Positions 38,326-48,365 of a stretch of DNA of 64,000 nucleotides are shown one piece after another. The stretch is taken from the NCBI RefSeq assembly GCF_947492965.1, contig NZ_CANLOZ010000003.1, positions 372,001 through 436,000 on the forward strand, written 5' to 3'. Position 1 is the stretch's first letter. The number at the start of each line of letters is the position of its first letter. The position numbers were made by a program, and so were the translations under genes. The notes under the pieces were generated by a model, which saw only the letters and a list, made by a program, of their open reading frames with translations, did no database searches and was not told the origin of the DNA. Source of the stretch: an uncultured Aquimarina sp. (GTDB lineage Bacteria; Bacteroidota; Bacteroidia; Flavobacteriales; Flavobacteriaceae).

Positions 38326-39771
38326 TTAATTATTGTCAGAATATCCTACAGCTTCTCCAATCAGAGTTGCACTCGTGCATTCATCTACTCTTACCATTAC
38401 AAAATCACCAACTTTATAGTCTCCTTTTGGAAAAACAGCAACAGTGTTTTGTGTAGTTCTTCCGCTCCAATGTGCATCAGATTTTTTAGATGCTTTTTCG
38501 ATAAGAATTTCTACAGTTTTTCCAATAAATGCTTGGTGGCGATACTCACTATGAGCTCTTTGTAATTCGATAATTTCGGCTAATCGTCTTTTCTTAACTT
38601 CTTCTGGAATATCGTCTTCGAGTTTTCTGGCGGCTAGTGTTCCAGGACGTTCAGAATAAGCAAACATAAATCCATATTCATATTTTACATATTCCATTAA
38701 GGATAAGGTGTCTTTATGATCTTCTTCTGTTTCTGTAGGGAAACCTGTGATAATGTCCTGAGAAATAGCACAGTCAGGAATCAGACGTTTAATATTATCG
38801 ATTAGATCAAAATATTCCTGACGTGTGTGTAAACGATTCATTTCTTTCAGAATACGATCGCTTCCACTTTGTATAGGTAAATGAATGTATTTACAAATAT
38901 TCTTATGTTTTGCCATTACTTCGATAACATCCATCGTCATGTCTTGTGGATTCGAAGTAGTGAAACGAAGTCTTATCTTAGGATGCTTTTCGGCCACCAT
39001 ATCCAGCAATTTAGCAAAATTCACTGCTGTTGCTTTTTGAAAATCACTAGCTTTTTCAAAGTCTTTTTTCAGACCTCCACCATACCATAAGTAACTATCT
39101 ACATTTTGACCCAATAAGGTAATTTCTTTGAAGTTTTTAGCAACAAGATCATCTATTTCTTCTATAATGCTCTGCGGATCACGGCTGCGTTCTCTTCCTC
39201 TAGTAAAAGGAACTACGCAAAAAGTACACATATTATCACATCCTCTGGTTATGGATACAAAAGCGGATACTCCATTGCTTTGTAAGCGAACAGGAGAGAT
39301 ATCGCCATAAGTTTCTTCTTTGGATAAAATAACATTCACAGCATTGCGTCCAGCATCAACTTCTTCAATAAGATTCGGAAGGTCTTTGTAAGCATCTGGT
39401 CCTACAACAAGATCTACAATTTTCTCTTCTTCCAAAAACTTACTCTTAAGTCGCTCCGCCATACAACCCAGAACGCCTACTTTCATTCCAGGATTGATTC
39501 TTTTAACAGCATTGTACTTTTCTAAACGTTTTCTAACGGTCAGTTCTGCTTTTTCTCGGATCGAACAGGTGTTTACCAATACTAAATCTGCATCTTCTAG
39601 ATTTTGTGTGGTATTAAACCCTTCTTTAGCTAGGATGGAGGCTACAATTTCACTATCACTAAAATTCATCTGACATCCATAACTTTCTATAAAAAGCTTT
39701 CTGGTGTTTCCTTCTTTTTTATCAAGTGACAATGCCTGCCCTTGTATGTTTTCATCAATAATCTTCTCCAT
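38326..39771 (-). CDS. miaB: tRNA-2-methylthio-N6-dimethylallyladenosine synthase MiaB
   Basis: ESYGCQMNFSDSEIVASIL, SITRGCDNMCTFCVVPFTRGRERSR radical SAM motif, C-terminal TRAM domain. Confidence 0.96.
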   Translation of the reverse strand: MEKIIDENIQGQALSLDKKEGNTRKLFIESYGCQMNFSDSEIVASILAKEGFNTTQNLEDADLVLVNTCSIREKAELTVRKRLEKYNAVKRINPGMKVGVLGCMAERLKSKFLEEEKIVDLVVGPDAYKDLPNLIEEVDAGRNAVNVILSKEETYGDISPVRLQSNGVSAFVSITRGCDNMCTFCVVPFTRGRERSRDPQSIIEEIDDLVAKNFKEITLLGQNVDSYLWYGGGLKKDFEKASDFQKATAVNFAKLLDMVAEKHPKIRLRFTTSNPQDMTMDVIEVMAKHKNICKYIHLPIQSGSDRILKEMNRLHTRQEYFDLIDNIKRLIPDCAISQDIITGFPTETEEDHKDTLSLMEYVKYEYGFMFAYSERPGTLAARKLEDDIPEEVKKRRLAEIIELQRAHSEYRHQAFIGKTVEILIEKASKKSDAHWSGRTTQNTVAVFPKGDYKVGDFVMVRVDECTSATLIGEAVGYSDNN

Positions 39772-39910
39772 GCGTTATAATATCCTTGCTAATTCAATTC
39801 AAATAGTGTGCAAAGATACTTTTTAAAACAATATATGACAAAGTGGCAGGGTAATATTTGTTTAAATATTTATATTTGAGAGAACTAATAAACTAAATCC
39901 ATCATTATAT

Positions 39911-40693
39911 ATGAATTCCAATCAACTCTTCGAAAGAATAGAAAACTCCAAAAAACCAGAATTTGGTGATATTTTATCTAAAAGTTTTGAATTATATAAG
40001 AAAGTGTTTTCTAAAGGCATCATACATGCATTGATAATGTTTGCGTTAGCAATTCCTTTTATACTTGCTGTTTATATTCCTCTTTTACCTTTCTATATAG
40101 ATATGCTTCAAAATGCAGGTGATCCATACTACCAACCAACATTTTTAGAAGGTTTCTCTGTTGTTATGATTATTGTTTGGGTGATAGTGATATTTGCATT
40201 GTCATTTGTTATGCAAGTTTTAAATATATCTATATATGGTCATTTTCTTAAGGTTGTTAAGAATGAAGATCTCGGTTTGACGGAAGAAACAGGAGGTTAT
40301 TTTACGATTGCAAAGAAATATTTTGGTAAAATCATTTTAATTTCCCTTGCTAATATGGGAATATCAATAGTAGCTATGTTAGCTTGTTACTTCCCTCTTT
40401 TCTACGTCATGGTACCCTTACAGTTAGTAATTCTGATATTTATTTTTAATCCTGAAATGAGTGTGGAAAATATTATAAAAGCAGCCTTTAAATTAGGAAA
40501 TAAATATTGGTTTACTTTTTTTGGATTAATCTTTATCTCTGGATTACTTTCTGCACTTGGAATCATATTGTGTTATATAGGTGTCATAGCAACATTGTTT
40601 TTTTCCTATGTAGTGATGTATTATATGTATAAAGATACTATAGGTTTTGAAGAGGAAAATAAATCCGAAAGCTGGAATGTAATCGTTGAATAA
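39911..40693 (+). CDS. Multi-pass membrane protein of unknown function
   Basis: 260 aa with several hydrophobic TM segments. Confidence 0.7.
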   Translation: MNSNQLFERIENSKKPEFGDILSKSFELYKKVFSKGIIHALIMFALAIPFILAVYIPLLPFYIDMLQNAGDPYYQPTFLEGFSVVMIIVWVIVIFALSFVMQVLNISIYGHFLKVVKNEDLGLTEETGGYFTIAKKYFGKIILISLANMGISIVAMLACYFPLFYVMVPLQLVILIFIFNPEMSVENIIKAAFKLGNKYWFTFFGLIFISGLLSALGIILCYIGVIATLFFSYVVMYYMYKDTIGFEEENKSESWNVIVE

Positions 40694-40701
40694 TAGAAAA
40701 T

Positions 40702-40725
40702 AAAACCTGCAGTTCTGCAGGTTTT
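40702..40725 (+). terminator. Rho-independent terminator
   Basis: AAAACCTGCAG-TT-CTGCAGGTTTT followed by T tract. Confidence 0.8.
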
Positions 40726-40752
40726 TTTAATATAATTTTTTGTGAAAAAATT

Positions 40753-40780
40753 TTGATCTCAAAAAATTCATATACTTTTG
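40753..40780 (+). promoter_or_regulatory. Predicted topA promoter
   Basis: TTG (40753-40755) - N17 - TACTTTTG (40773-40780). Confidence 0.5.
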
Positions 40781-40889
40781 TTCTCAGAAAATCCCTTATT
40801 ATAAGGTAACCACCAACTAAAAATGTTTATTAGAAGTTCCATCTGTCAACTAATAAATGTCAATTATCAACAGATGAAAAAAGAGGATT

Positions 40890-43388
40890 ATGGCTAAGAA
40901 TTTAGTGATTGTAGAGTCACCAGCTAAGGCAAAGACAATAGAGAAATTTCTTGGAAAAGATTATACCGTAGCTTCGAGCTTTGGGCATATTGCGGACTTG
41001 CCAGCAAAAGAACTAGGAGTAGATGTAGAGGAAGGTTTTAAGCCGAAATATATCGTTTCTAAGGATAAGAAAGATGTAGTGAAAAAATTAAAGGATCTTT
41101 CTAAAAAAGCAGAAATGGTTTGGCTGGCTAGTGATGAGGATCGAGAAGGAGAGGCAATCGCTTGGCATTTGGCAGAGGAATTAAAATTAGATAAAAAGAG
41201 GACCCGTAGAATTGTTTTTCATGAGATCACCAAAAAGGCGATTCTAAAAGCAATAGAAAATCCTAGGACTATTGATTATAATCTAGTAAACGCGCAACAA
41301 GCTCGAAGAGTGTTAGATAGGTTGGTGGGTTACGAGTTATCTCCAGTTTTATGGAGAAAAGTAAAAGGAGGGTTGTCTGCTGGTAGAGTTCAGTCCGTTT
41401 CAGTGCGGTTAATTGTAGAAAGAGAACGTGAGATATTAGATTTTAAACCTACTCCTTCTTATCGCATTGATGCAGAATTTTCTAATGAGAAAGGGAAATC
41501 TTTTAAAGCAAAGCTTCCTAAGAATTTCGCAACAAAAGCTGAAGCTGAGGCTTTCTTACAGAAAAATTTAGGTGCTGGATTTAAGGTGGCGGATTTAACT
41601 ACAAAACCAGCTAAAAAATCTCCTGCACCACCATTCACCACTTCTACATTACAACAAGAGGCTTCCAGGAAATTGTATTTTTCTGTAAGCAAGACCATGA
41701 CCATGGCACAGCGATTATACGAAGCTGGACTTATTACTTATATGAGAACAGATAGTGTAAACTTGTCGACTGAAGCTCAGAATAGTGCTAAAGCAGAAAT
41801 AGTTTCGGCTTATGGAGATGAATATAGTAATCCAAAACAATATAAAGGAAAGTCTAAAGGTGCTCAGGAAGCTCACGAAGCGATAAGACCTACGGACTTT
41901 TCTAGACATACTGTTCCTGTTGATTCTGATCAACAACGATTATATGAGCTTATTTGGAAAAGAGCAATAGCTTCGCAAATGAGTGATGCGAAACTAGAGC
42001 GAACAAATGTGAAAATTGGGACGAACTCTCATTCAGAACAATTTACTGCTAATGGAGAAGTAATAAAATTTGAAGGCTTTCTAAAAGTGTATTTGGAAGG
42101 TAATGATGATGAGGATGAAGAGCAAAGCGGAATTCTTCCTGCAATGAAAGTAGGAGAGAGTCTTTTTAATAATTACATCACAGCTACTGAAAGATTTACA
42201 AGACCACCAAGTAGATATTCTGAAGCTGCTTTAGTTAAAAAACTAGAGGAGTTAGGGATTGGTCGTCCATCTACATATGCGCCTACAATTTCTACAATAC
42301 AGAATAGGAAGTATATAGAAAAAGGTTCTAAGGATGGAGAAGAGAGAGGGTATATACAGATTACGCTTTCTGGTGATTCTATAAAAGAAAAAAATCTTAA
42401 GGAAAAAGTAGGAAGTGATAAAGGAAAATTAATTCCTACCGATGTTGGGATGGTAGTGAATGACTTTTTGGTAAATCATTTCTCTTCTATCTTAGATTAT
42501 AATTTTACAGCAAAAGTAGAACAAGACTTCGATGAAATTGCCGAAGGTCAGGAAGATTGGACTCAAGTAATGAAAGAGTTTTATGAAGAGTTTCATCCTA
42601 GAGTAGAAGATGTTGCACAAAATGCAGAGCGTGAAGTAGGAGAAAGAATTCTTGGAGAGGACCCTGAATCTGGAAAACCGGTAAGTGTTCGCCTTGGAAA
42701 ATTTGGGCCTATGGTTCAGATTGGTACTGCTGAAGATGAAGAAAAACCAAGGTTTGCAAGTTTAGCACCTGGACAAACATTAAGTAATATAACTTTTGAA
42801 GAGGCAATGGATTTATTTCAGTTGCCAAAAGAATTAGGTAATTATAAAGGAGAAGCAGTAAGTGTGAATAATGGACGTTTTGGACCGTATGTAAAATTTG
42901 GAGCCAAATTCGTTTCTTTGGATAAAGGAGAAGATCCATTAAGTACATCTTTAGAAAGAGCAATCGAATTGATAGATGCTAAAGAAAAAGCAGATGCTCC
43001 AATATATACATATGAAAATTTACCTGTGCAAAAAGGAACAGGTAGATTCGGACCATTCATAAAATGGAATGGGATGTTTATCAATGTAAATAAAAAGTAC
43101 GATTTCGATAATCTTTCTGATCAAGATATCATTCAGCTTATAGAAGAGAAAAAGCAGAAAGAGATTGATAAGGTAATCCATAATTGGGAAGAAGAAGGTA
43201 TTCGAGTTGAAAAAGCAAGATGGGGTCGAAGTAATATTATAAAGGGTAAGACTAAGATTGAATTACCTAAAACGGTAGATGCTACCAAGCTTACTTTAGA
43301 AAAGGTGAAAGATCTTATCGAGAAAAATGCGCCCAAGAAAAAGACTGCTAAAAAGAAAACAACAAAGAAGACTGCTAAAAAGAAATAA
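40890..43388 (+). CDS. topA: DNA topoisomerase I
   Basis: KNLVIVESPAKAKTIEKFLGKDYTVASSFGHIADLP; LYEAGLITYMRTDSVNLS active site; Lys-rich tail KKKTAKKKTTKKTAKKK. Confidence 0.98.
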   Translation: MAKNLVIVESPAKAKTIEKFLGKDYTVASSFGHIADLPAKELGVDVEEGFKPKYIVSKDKKDVVKKLKDLSKKAEMVWLASDEDREGEAIAWHLAEELKLDKKRTRRIVFHEITKKAILKAIENPRTIDYNLVNAQQARRVLDRLVGYELSPVLWRKVKGGLSAGRVQSVSVRLIVEREREILDFKPTPSYRIDAEFSNEKGKSFKAKLPKNFATKAEAEAFLQKNLGAGFKVADLTTKPAKKSPAPPFTTSTLQQEASRKLYFSVSKTMTMAQRLYEAGLITYMRTDSVNLSTEAQNSAKAEIVSAYGDEYSNPKQYKGKSKGAQEAHEAIRPTDFSRHTVPVDSDQQRLYELIWKRAIASQMSDAKLERTNVKIGTNSHSEQFTANGEVIKFEGFLKVYLEGNDDEDEEQSGILPAMKVGESLFNNYITATERFTRPPSRYSEAALVKKLEELGIGRPSTYAPTISTIQNRKYIEKGSKDGEERGYIQITLSGDSIKEKNLKEKVGSDKGKLIPTDVGMVVNDFLVNHFSSILDYNFTAKVEQDFDEIAEGQEDWTQVMKEFYEEFHPRVEDVAQNAEREVGERILGEDPESGKPVSVRLGKFGPMVQIGTAEDEEKPRFASLAPGQTLSNITFEEAMDLFQLPKELGNYKGEAVSVNNGRFGPYVKFGAKFVSLDKGEDPLSTSLERAIELIDAKEKADAPIYTYENLPVQKGTGRFGPFIKWNGMFINVNKKYDFDNLSDQDIIQLIEEKKQKEIDKVIHNWEEEGIRVEKARWGRSNIIKGKTKIELPKTVDATKLTLEKVKDLIEKNAPKKKTAKKKTTKKTAKKK

Positions 43389-43396
43389 TAAATTTT

Positions 43397-44560
43397 ATGT
43401 CCTTAGAATTTCTTTCGCCAGTTAGTGAAATAGTGGCAGCACATGTTGCATTGCTTCCAGATCAATCTTTAGGTAAGCAAATTAATATTCATACGATAGC
43501 AGATGGTGTTCCTGATCTAGATAAAGTTGATATTGCAATAATAGGTGTCAGAGAAAATAGAAATGACATTAATTATCTAGGAGAAGGATTGCATTTTGAT
43601 ACCATTAGAACTTCTTTGTATGAGCTTTTTCCTGGTAATTGGGATACATCTATTGTTGATCTTGGGGATATTCAGCCAGGAGAGGAGGTAAGTGACACGT
43701 ATTTTTTAATGAAGGATATTCTTGGAATGCTTCTTCAGAAAAATGTAATCCCCTTAATTATTGGTGGAAGTCAAGATCTTGTTTATGGTCAATATAGATC
43801 TTTTGATATCCTGGAGAGAATGGTGAACCTTGTGAATGTCGATAGTAGATTTGATTTAGGAAATACTTCGCAACCCATAAAAAACAATTCTTTTGTTGGA
43901 AAAATCATAGTAGAACAACCTTATAATCTTTTTAATTACAGTAATATAGGATATCAGACATATTTTAATTCGCAAGAAGAGATTGATCTGATAGAAAAAC
44001 TATATTTTGATGCATATCGATTAGGAGAGGTGATATCTGATGTTACGATTGTGGAACCAATCATGAGAGACGCGGATATTGTTGCTGTGGATCTTGGGGC
44101 AATGAGTTCTACATGTTTGGATTATAAATACGCTTCTCCAAATGGTTTTAATGGAAGAGAAATATGTGCAATCGCAAGATATGCTGGTATCAGTGATAAG
44201 GTGAAAAGTTTTGGAGTGTATGAATTTAAAAATTTTAAGCATGAAGAGACTGCAGCTTTACTAATTGCTCAAATACTTTGGTATTTTATAGAAGGGGTGA
44301 ATTATAGGTCCAATGAATTGAATATTAAGAATAAAACAAGTACGTTACATTATAATGTTCCTGTCGAGGATGAAGTTTTGTCGTTTTATAAAAGCCCAAA
44401 AACAGAAAGATGGTGGATAGAAATACCATTTATTTCATCTGGGAATAATAAATTAAAAAGACATACGTTATTACCTTGCACATACAACGATTATGAGCGT
44501 GCTTGTAATCAAGAAATACCTGAAAGATGGTATAAGGCAAAACGAAAAAACGAAGTTTAA
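43397..44560 (+). CDS. Arginase/formimidoylglutamase-fold protein with degenerate metal ligands (possible pseudoenzyme)
   Basis: Arginase-like landmarks PLIIGGSQDLVYGQYRSF, LVNVDSRFDLGN, IVAVDLGAMS in correct order but lacking GGDH / DAHxD / DxDxxDP ligands. Confidence 0.7.
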   Translation: MSLEFLSPVSEIVAAHVALLPDQSLGKQINIHTIADGVPDLDKVDIAIIGVRENRNDINYLGEGLHFDTIRTSLYELFPGNWDTSIVDLGDIQPGEEVSDTYFLMKDILGMLLQKNVIPLIIGGSQDLVYGQYRSFDILERMVNLVNVDSRFDLGNTSQPIKNNSFVGKIIVEQPYNLFNYSNIGYQTYFNSQEEIDLIEKLYFDAYRLGEVISDVTIVEPIMRDADIVAVDLGAMSSTCLDYKYASPNGFNGREICAIARYAGISDKVKSFGVYEFKNFKHEETAALLIAQILWYFIEGVNYRSNELNIKNKTSTLHYNVPVEDEVLSFYKSPKTERWWIEIPFISSGNNKLKRHTLLPCTYNDYERACNQEIPERWYKAKRKNEV

Positions 44561-44670
44561 CATTTTTATTAGGGAGAATTAAGGTTTTTTTTAGAAAAAA
44601 ATTGTTTTTCTGAAAATAAATAAATAGGTTTACCACCTTAAATCTCGAAGATCTTAACCTAAAACACGTT

Positions 44671-46038
44671 ATGAAGAAATTTGTATCACTCTTTGCTATT
44701 GTAGCAATGCTATATAGTTGTGGTGGCGGAAACCGCGGAGAACTAGTTGGAGTAAAGGGTAAAAAATGGCATCCAGAGAAACCTTATGGAATGGCCCTCA
44801 TCCCCGGAGGATCGTTTATTATGGGTAAATCAGACGATGATAAGGCAGCACTTGCTAATGCGCCTACAAAAACAGTTACCGTTCGATCTTTCTACATGGA
44901 CGAGACTGAAGTTACCAATAGTGAGTATAGACAATTCGTTCGATGGGTTCGTGATTCTACCGTAAGAATGAAATTAGCTATCATGGCAGATGAAATGGGT
45001 AAAACTCCAGGAGACGATGGTATTGGAGAATACGCGTTTTTAGATGCAAATACCGAAGACATGTCTGTGTATGAAAAGTATGTTTATGATAACTATAGTG
45101 GAACTGGAGAAACAGGATACGAAGGTCGTAAGCTTAATAAAGATATAGATATTGAATGGGATACAGAAGATTATCCAGATGAGTTCTATACTGAGGTTAT
45201 GGATTCATTATATATACCATTAGAGGAATCTTACAATGGTAGACGTACTTTCGATGTTCAAAACTTCAAATTCAGGTTTACTTGGATGGATATCCAAGCT
45301 GCAGCACGCGCTAAAAAAGGTAGAAGAAAAGATTTCGTAAAAGAAACTGTTATAGAAGTATATCCTGATACTACAGTTTGGATAAAAGATTTTAACTATT
45401 CTTATAATGAACCAATGCACAATGATTATTTCTGGCATAGCTCTTATGATGATTATCCGGTAGTAGGAGTTTCTTGGGAGCAAGCAAAAGCTTTTTGTAC
45501 TTGGAGAACTATAGAAAAGAATTCATATCAGAAAAAACGTAATAAGGAGTTTGTAAACTATTTTAGATTACCTACGGAGGCTGAATGGGAATATGCGGCT
45601 AGAGGTGGTCTGGAGTCAGGTACATATCCTTGGGGTGGTCCTTATGCCCTAAATGATAGAGGATGTTTCTTAGCGAACTTTAAACCTCTTAGAGGTAATT
45701 ACGCTGCAGATAATTTCCTTTATACAGTAGAAGCAAAAACATTTGAGCCAAATGATTACAACTTATATAATATGGCAGGAAATGTTTCTGAGTGGGTGCA
45801 GTCATCTTATGATCCTGCAGCCTACGAATATGTATCATCAATGAACCCAAATGTTAATGATGATCAGAACAAACGAAAAGTTGTACGCGGTGGATCTTGG
45901 AAAGATGTTGCTTATTTCCTACAGGTAAGTACTCGAGATTACGAATACGCGGATTCAGCTAGAAGTTATATCGGTTTCAGAACGGTACAGGATTATATGG
46001 GTACTGACGTTACTGGAGAAGATAATACCCGAAATTAG
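44671..46038 (+). CDS. gldK: Gliding motility / T9SS lipoprotein GldK
   Basis: Lipoprotein start LYSCGGGNRGELVGVKGKKWHPEKPYGMALIPGGSFIMGKSDDD; SUMF/FGE domain; first gene of gldKLMN order. Confidence 0.95.
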   Translation: MKKFVSLFAIVAMLYSCGGGNRGELVGVKGKKWHPEKPYGMALIPGGSFIMGKSDDDKAALANAPTKTVTVRSFYMDETEVTNSEYRQFVRWVRDSTVRMKLAIMADEMGKTPGDDGIGEYAFLDANTEDMSVYEKYVYDNYSGTGETGYEGRKLNKDIDIEWDTEDYPDEFYTEVMDSLYIPLEESYNGRRTFDVQNFKFRFTWMDIQAAARAKKGRRKDFVKETVIEVYPDTTVWIKDFNYSYNEPMHNDYFWHSSYDDYPVVGVSWEQAKAFCTWRTIEKNSYQKKRNKEFVNYFRLPTEAEWEYAARGGLESGTYPWGGPYALNDRGCFLANFKPLRGNYAADNFLYTVEAKTFEPNDYNLYNMAGNVSEWVQSSYDPAAYEYVSSMNPNVNDDQNKRKVVRGGSWKDVAYFLQVSTRDYEYADSARSYIGFRTVQDYMGTDVTGEDNTRN

Positions 46039-46131
46039 AATAAGTCCCAAAATTTATCTATCAACCCTAATTACTAACCCTTTTTTTTAATTTAATATTT
46101 AAAAAATTTAAAAAAACTAAACACATTTATT

Positions 46132-46758
46132 ATGGCAAATTCAAAATCAAGCAAGAAGTTAATGAACATGGTATACGGTCTCGGAGCGGCTGTAGTAATC
46201 CTTGGAGCTTTATTTAAAATTATGCACTGGCCTTTTGGTAACGAGATGTTAATCATCGGTCTTATTACAGAAGCATTAGTATTTACAGTTTCTGCATTTG
46301 AACCTGTAGATGACGAGCTAGATTGGTCTTTGGTTTATCCAGAATTAGCTGGTGGATCTAAAAGAGACAAGAAAGAAAAAGAAACTCCAGAAGGATTATT
46401 ATCTAAGAAATTAGATGAAATGTTGAAAGAAGCTAGATTAGATACTAGTTTAATGACTAGTCTTGGTGAAAGTATTCGTAATTTCGAAGGTGCTGCAAAA
46501 GGAATTGCTCCTAGCGTAGATGCTATCCAAGGAACTAAAAAATATAGCGAAGAAATGGCTGCTGCTGCTACTCACTTAGAGTCTTTAAATAGCTTATATA
46601 AAGTGCAGTTAGAATCTTCTGCTAAACAAGCTGAAGCAAATCAGGCTATCGCGGATAATGCAAAAGCTTTAGAAGAGCAAATGAAGAGCTTGTCAAGTAA
46701 CCTGTCTTCTCTTAACGGAGTATATGGTGGTATGTTAAGTGCTATGAACAGAAGCTAG
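46132..46758 (+). CDS. gldL: T9SS motor protein GldL
   Basis: KKLMNMVYGLGAAVVILGALFKIMHWPFGNEMLIIGLITEALVFTVSAFEP. Confidence 0.96.
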   Translation: MANSKSSKKLMNMVYGLGAAVVILGALFKIMHWPFGNEMLIIGLITEALVFTVSAFEPVDDELDWSLVYPELAGGSKRDKKEKETPEGLLSKKLDEMLKEARLDTSLMTSLGESIRNFEGAAKGIAPSVDAIQGTKKYSEEMAAAATHLESLNSLYKVQLESSAKQAEANQAIADNAKALEEQMKSLSSNLSSLNGVYGGMLSAMNRS

Positions 46759-46801
46759 TATTTAACATTAATTAAAATTATAACTACCAAAATATAGAAA
46801 T

Positions 46802-48349
46802 ATGGCAGGAGGAAAATTATCACCAAGGCAGAAGATGATTAATCTTATGTACTTGGTATTTATTGCGATGATGGCATTGAATATGTCAAAAGAAGTATTA
46901 TCTGCATTCGGTTTAATGAATGAGAAATTGACTTCAGCGAATACTATTGCTACCGAGCGTAATTCAGCATTTATGACTGGTCTAGCCGAAAAAGTTTCGG
47001 AACAACCAGAGAAATACACTCCATTAAAAGAAAAAGCTGATCAAATTAGTAGCTTTTCTAATGAATTTAATACGTATGTAGAACAGTTAAAGTCTGAGTT
47101 ATTGGAGACAGCTGATGATCCAACAGATTATGAAACCATGGATAAGCCAGATGCATTAGATACTAAATTCTTTGAAGGAGGTAAAACTACTGCGGCTGCA
47201 ACAGAGTTCTTAGAAAAGATTAAAACTTATAGAGAAGGAGTTGTTACTGCTATCCGTTCTGTAAAGGAAGTTGATGGTCAGGTAGCTACAGATGTAGAGA
47301 CTACTTTTAATACTGAAAAAGTAAAAGATAGAGATGGAGTTTCTAAAGATTGGTTAAACTACAATTTTGAAGGATTTCCTTTAGTAGCTTCTATCACTAA
47401 GCTTACACAGATGCAAGCAGATGTTAAGACTACTGAGAGTAAAGTGCTTTCTGCTTTATTAGCAGGTCAGCAAGCTTCAGAACTTTCATTTAGTAACTAT
47501 GAGGCAATTGTTGTACCAGATAAGACTGCTTTTTTTAGTGGTGAGAAATTTAAAGGACGTATCGTTTTAGGGCGTTTTGATGCTACATTAAAGCCTACTA
47601 AAGTAATGGTTAACGGAAAAGAGCAGTCAGAAGTTCAAAATGGACAGATAATGCTTGATTTTCCAGCTGGAAACGTAGGAGAAAGAGAAGTAAAAGGTGA
47701 ATTACAATTTAAAGAAGGAGATTCAACAGTAACTATTCCTATAAAAAGTTCTTATGCTGTAATTCCTAAGCCAAATTCAGCTGTAATTTCTGCAGATAAA
47801 ATGAATGTGGTATATAGAGGAGTGCAAAACCCAATGACAATTTCTATCCCAGGAGTACCTTCAGTCAATGCTACTGCACCAGGACTTAAGAAAGTTGGTG
47901 GAGCTGGTAAGTATGTAATGAACGTTACAGCGATAAAAGCTAGAGAAGTGGCTATTAAAGTAAGCGGAAAATTACCAAATGGTAGTTCTGTAAGTGATAG
48001 CAAGAAATTTAGAATTAAAGATATTCCAAGACCTGTTGGAACTGTAAGAGGAGAAGACGGAAGTATCAAAATGTCTAAAAGTGGTTTAGATAAAGCATCT
48101 ATTGGTGCGATTCTTCCAGACTTTGATTTCGACATTAAGTTAGATGTTACAAGCTTTAAGTTTAAAGTAAGTGGACAACCAACGATTAATGTAAGAGGTC
48201 GTAGATTAGATTCTAGAGCAAAATCAGCATTGAAAAAGGCGAAAAGAGGATCTACAGTTCAGGTAATGGATATCAAAGCTCAGCTTAAAACGAATAAAGG
48301 ATATAAGTTAAAGAAAATATCTCCAGTGATCGTTGAGCTAACGAACTAA
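46802..48349 (+). CDS. gldM: T9SS motor protein GldM
   Basis: MAGGKLSPRQKMINLMYLVFIAMMALNMSKEVLSAFGLMNEKL. Confidence 0.96.
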   Translation: MAGGKLSPRQKMINLMYLVFIAMMALNMSKEVLSAFGLMNEKLTSANTIATERNSAFMTGLAEKVSEQPEKYTPLKEKADQISSFSNEFNTYVEQLKSELLETADDPTDYETMDKPDALDTKFFEGGKTTAAATEFLEKIKTYREGVVTAIRSVKEVDGQVATDVETTFNTEKVKDRDGVSKDWLNYNFEGFPLVASITKLTQMQADVKTTESKVLSALLAGQQASELSFSNYEAIVVPDKTAFFSGEKFKGRIVLGRFDATLKPTKVMVNGKEQSEVQNGQIMLDFPAGNVGEREVKGELQFKEGDSTVTIPIKSSYAVIPKPNSAVISADKMNVVYRGVQNPMTISIPGVPSVNATAPGLKKVGGAGKYVMNVTAIKAREVAIKVSGKLPNGSSVSDSKKFRIKDIPRPVGTVRGEDGSIKMSKSGLDKASIGAILPDFDFDIKLDVTSFKFKVSGQPTINVRGRRLDSRAKSALKKAKRGSTVQVMDIKAQLKTNKGYKLKKISPVIVELTN

Positions 48350-48365
48350 AAGTAAACTAATAATT

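Noticed and set aside
42709-42963. Antisense ORFs within topA (also 41459-41704, 41715-41936, 42842-43084)
   Set aside because: Opposite a highly conserved housekeeping gene; typical shadow ORFs in AT-rich DNA.
46060-46130. A/T homopolymer-rich gap between gldK and gldL
   Set aside because: Considered as a terminator, but no stem is visible; likely ordinary AT-rich intergenic spacer of the gld operon.
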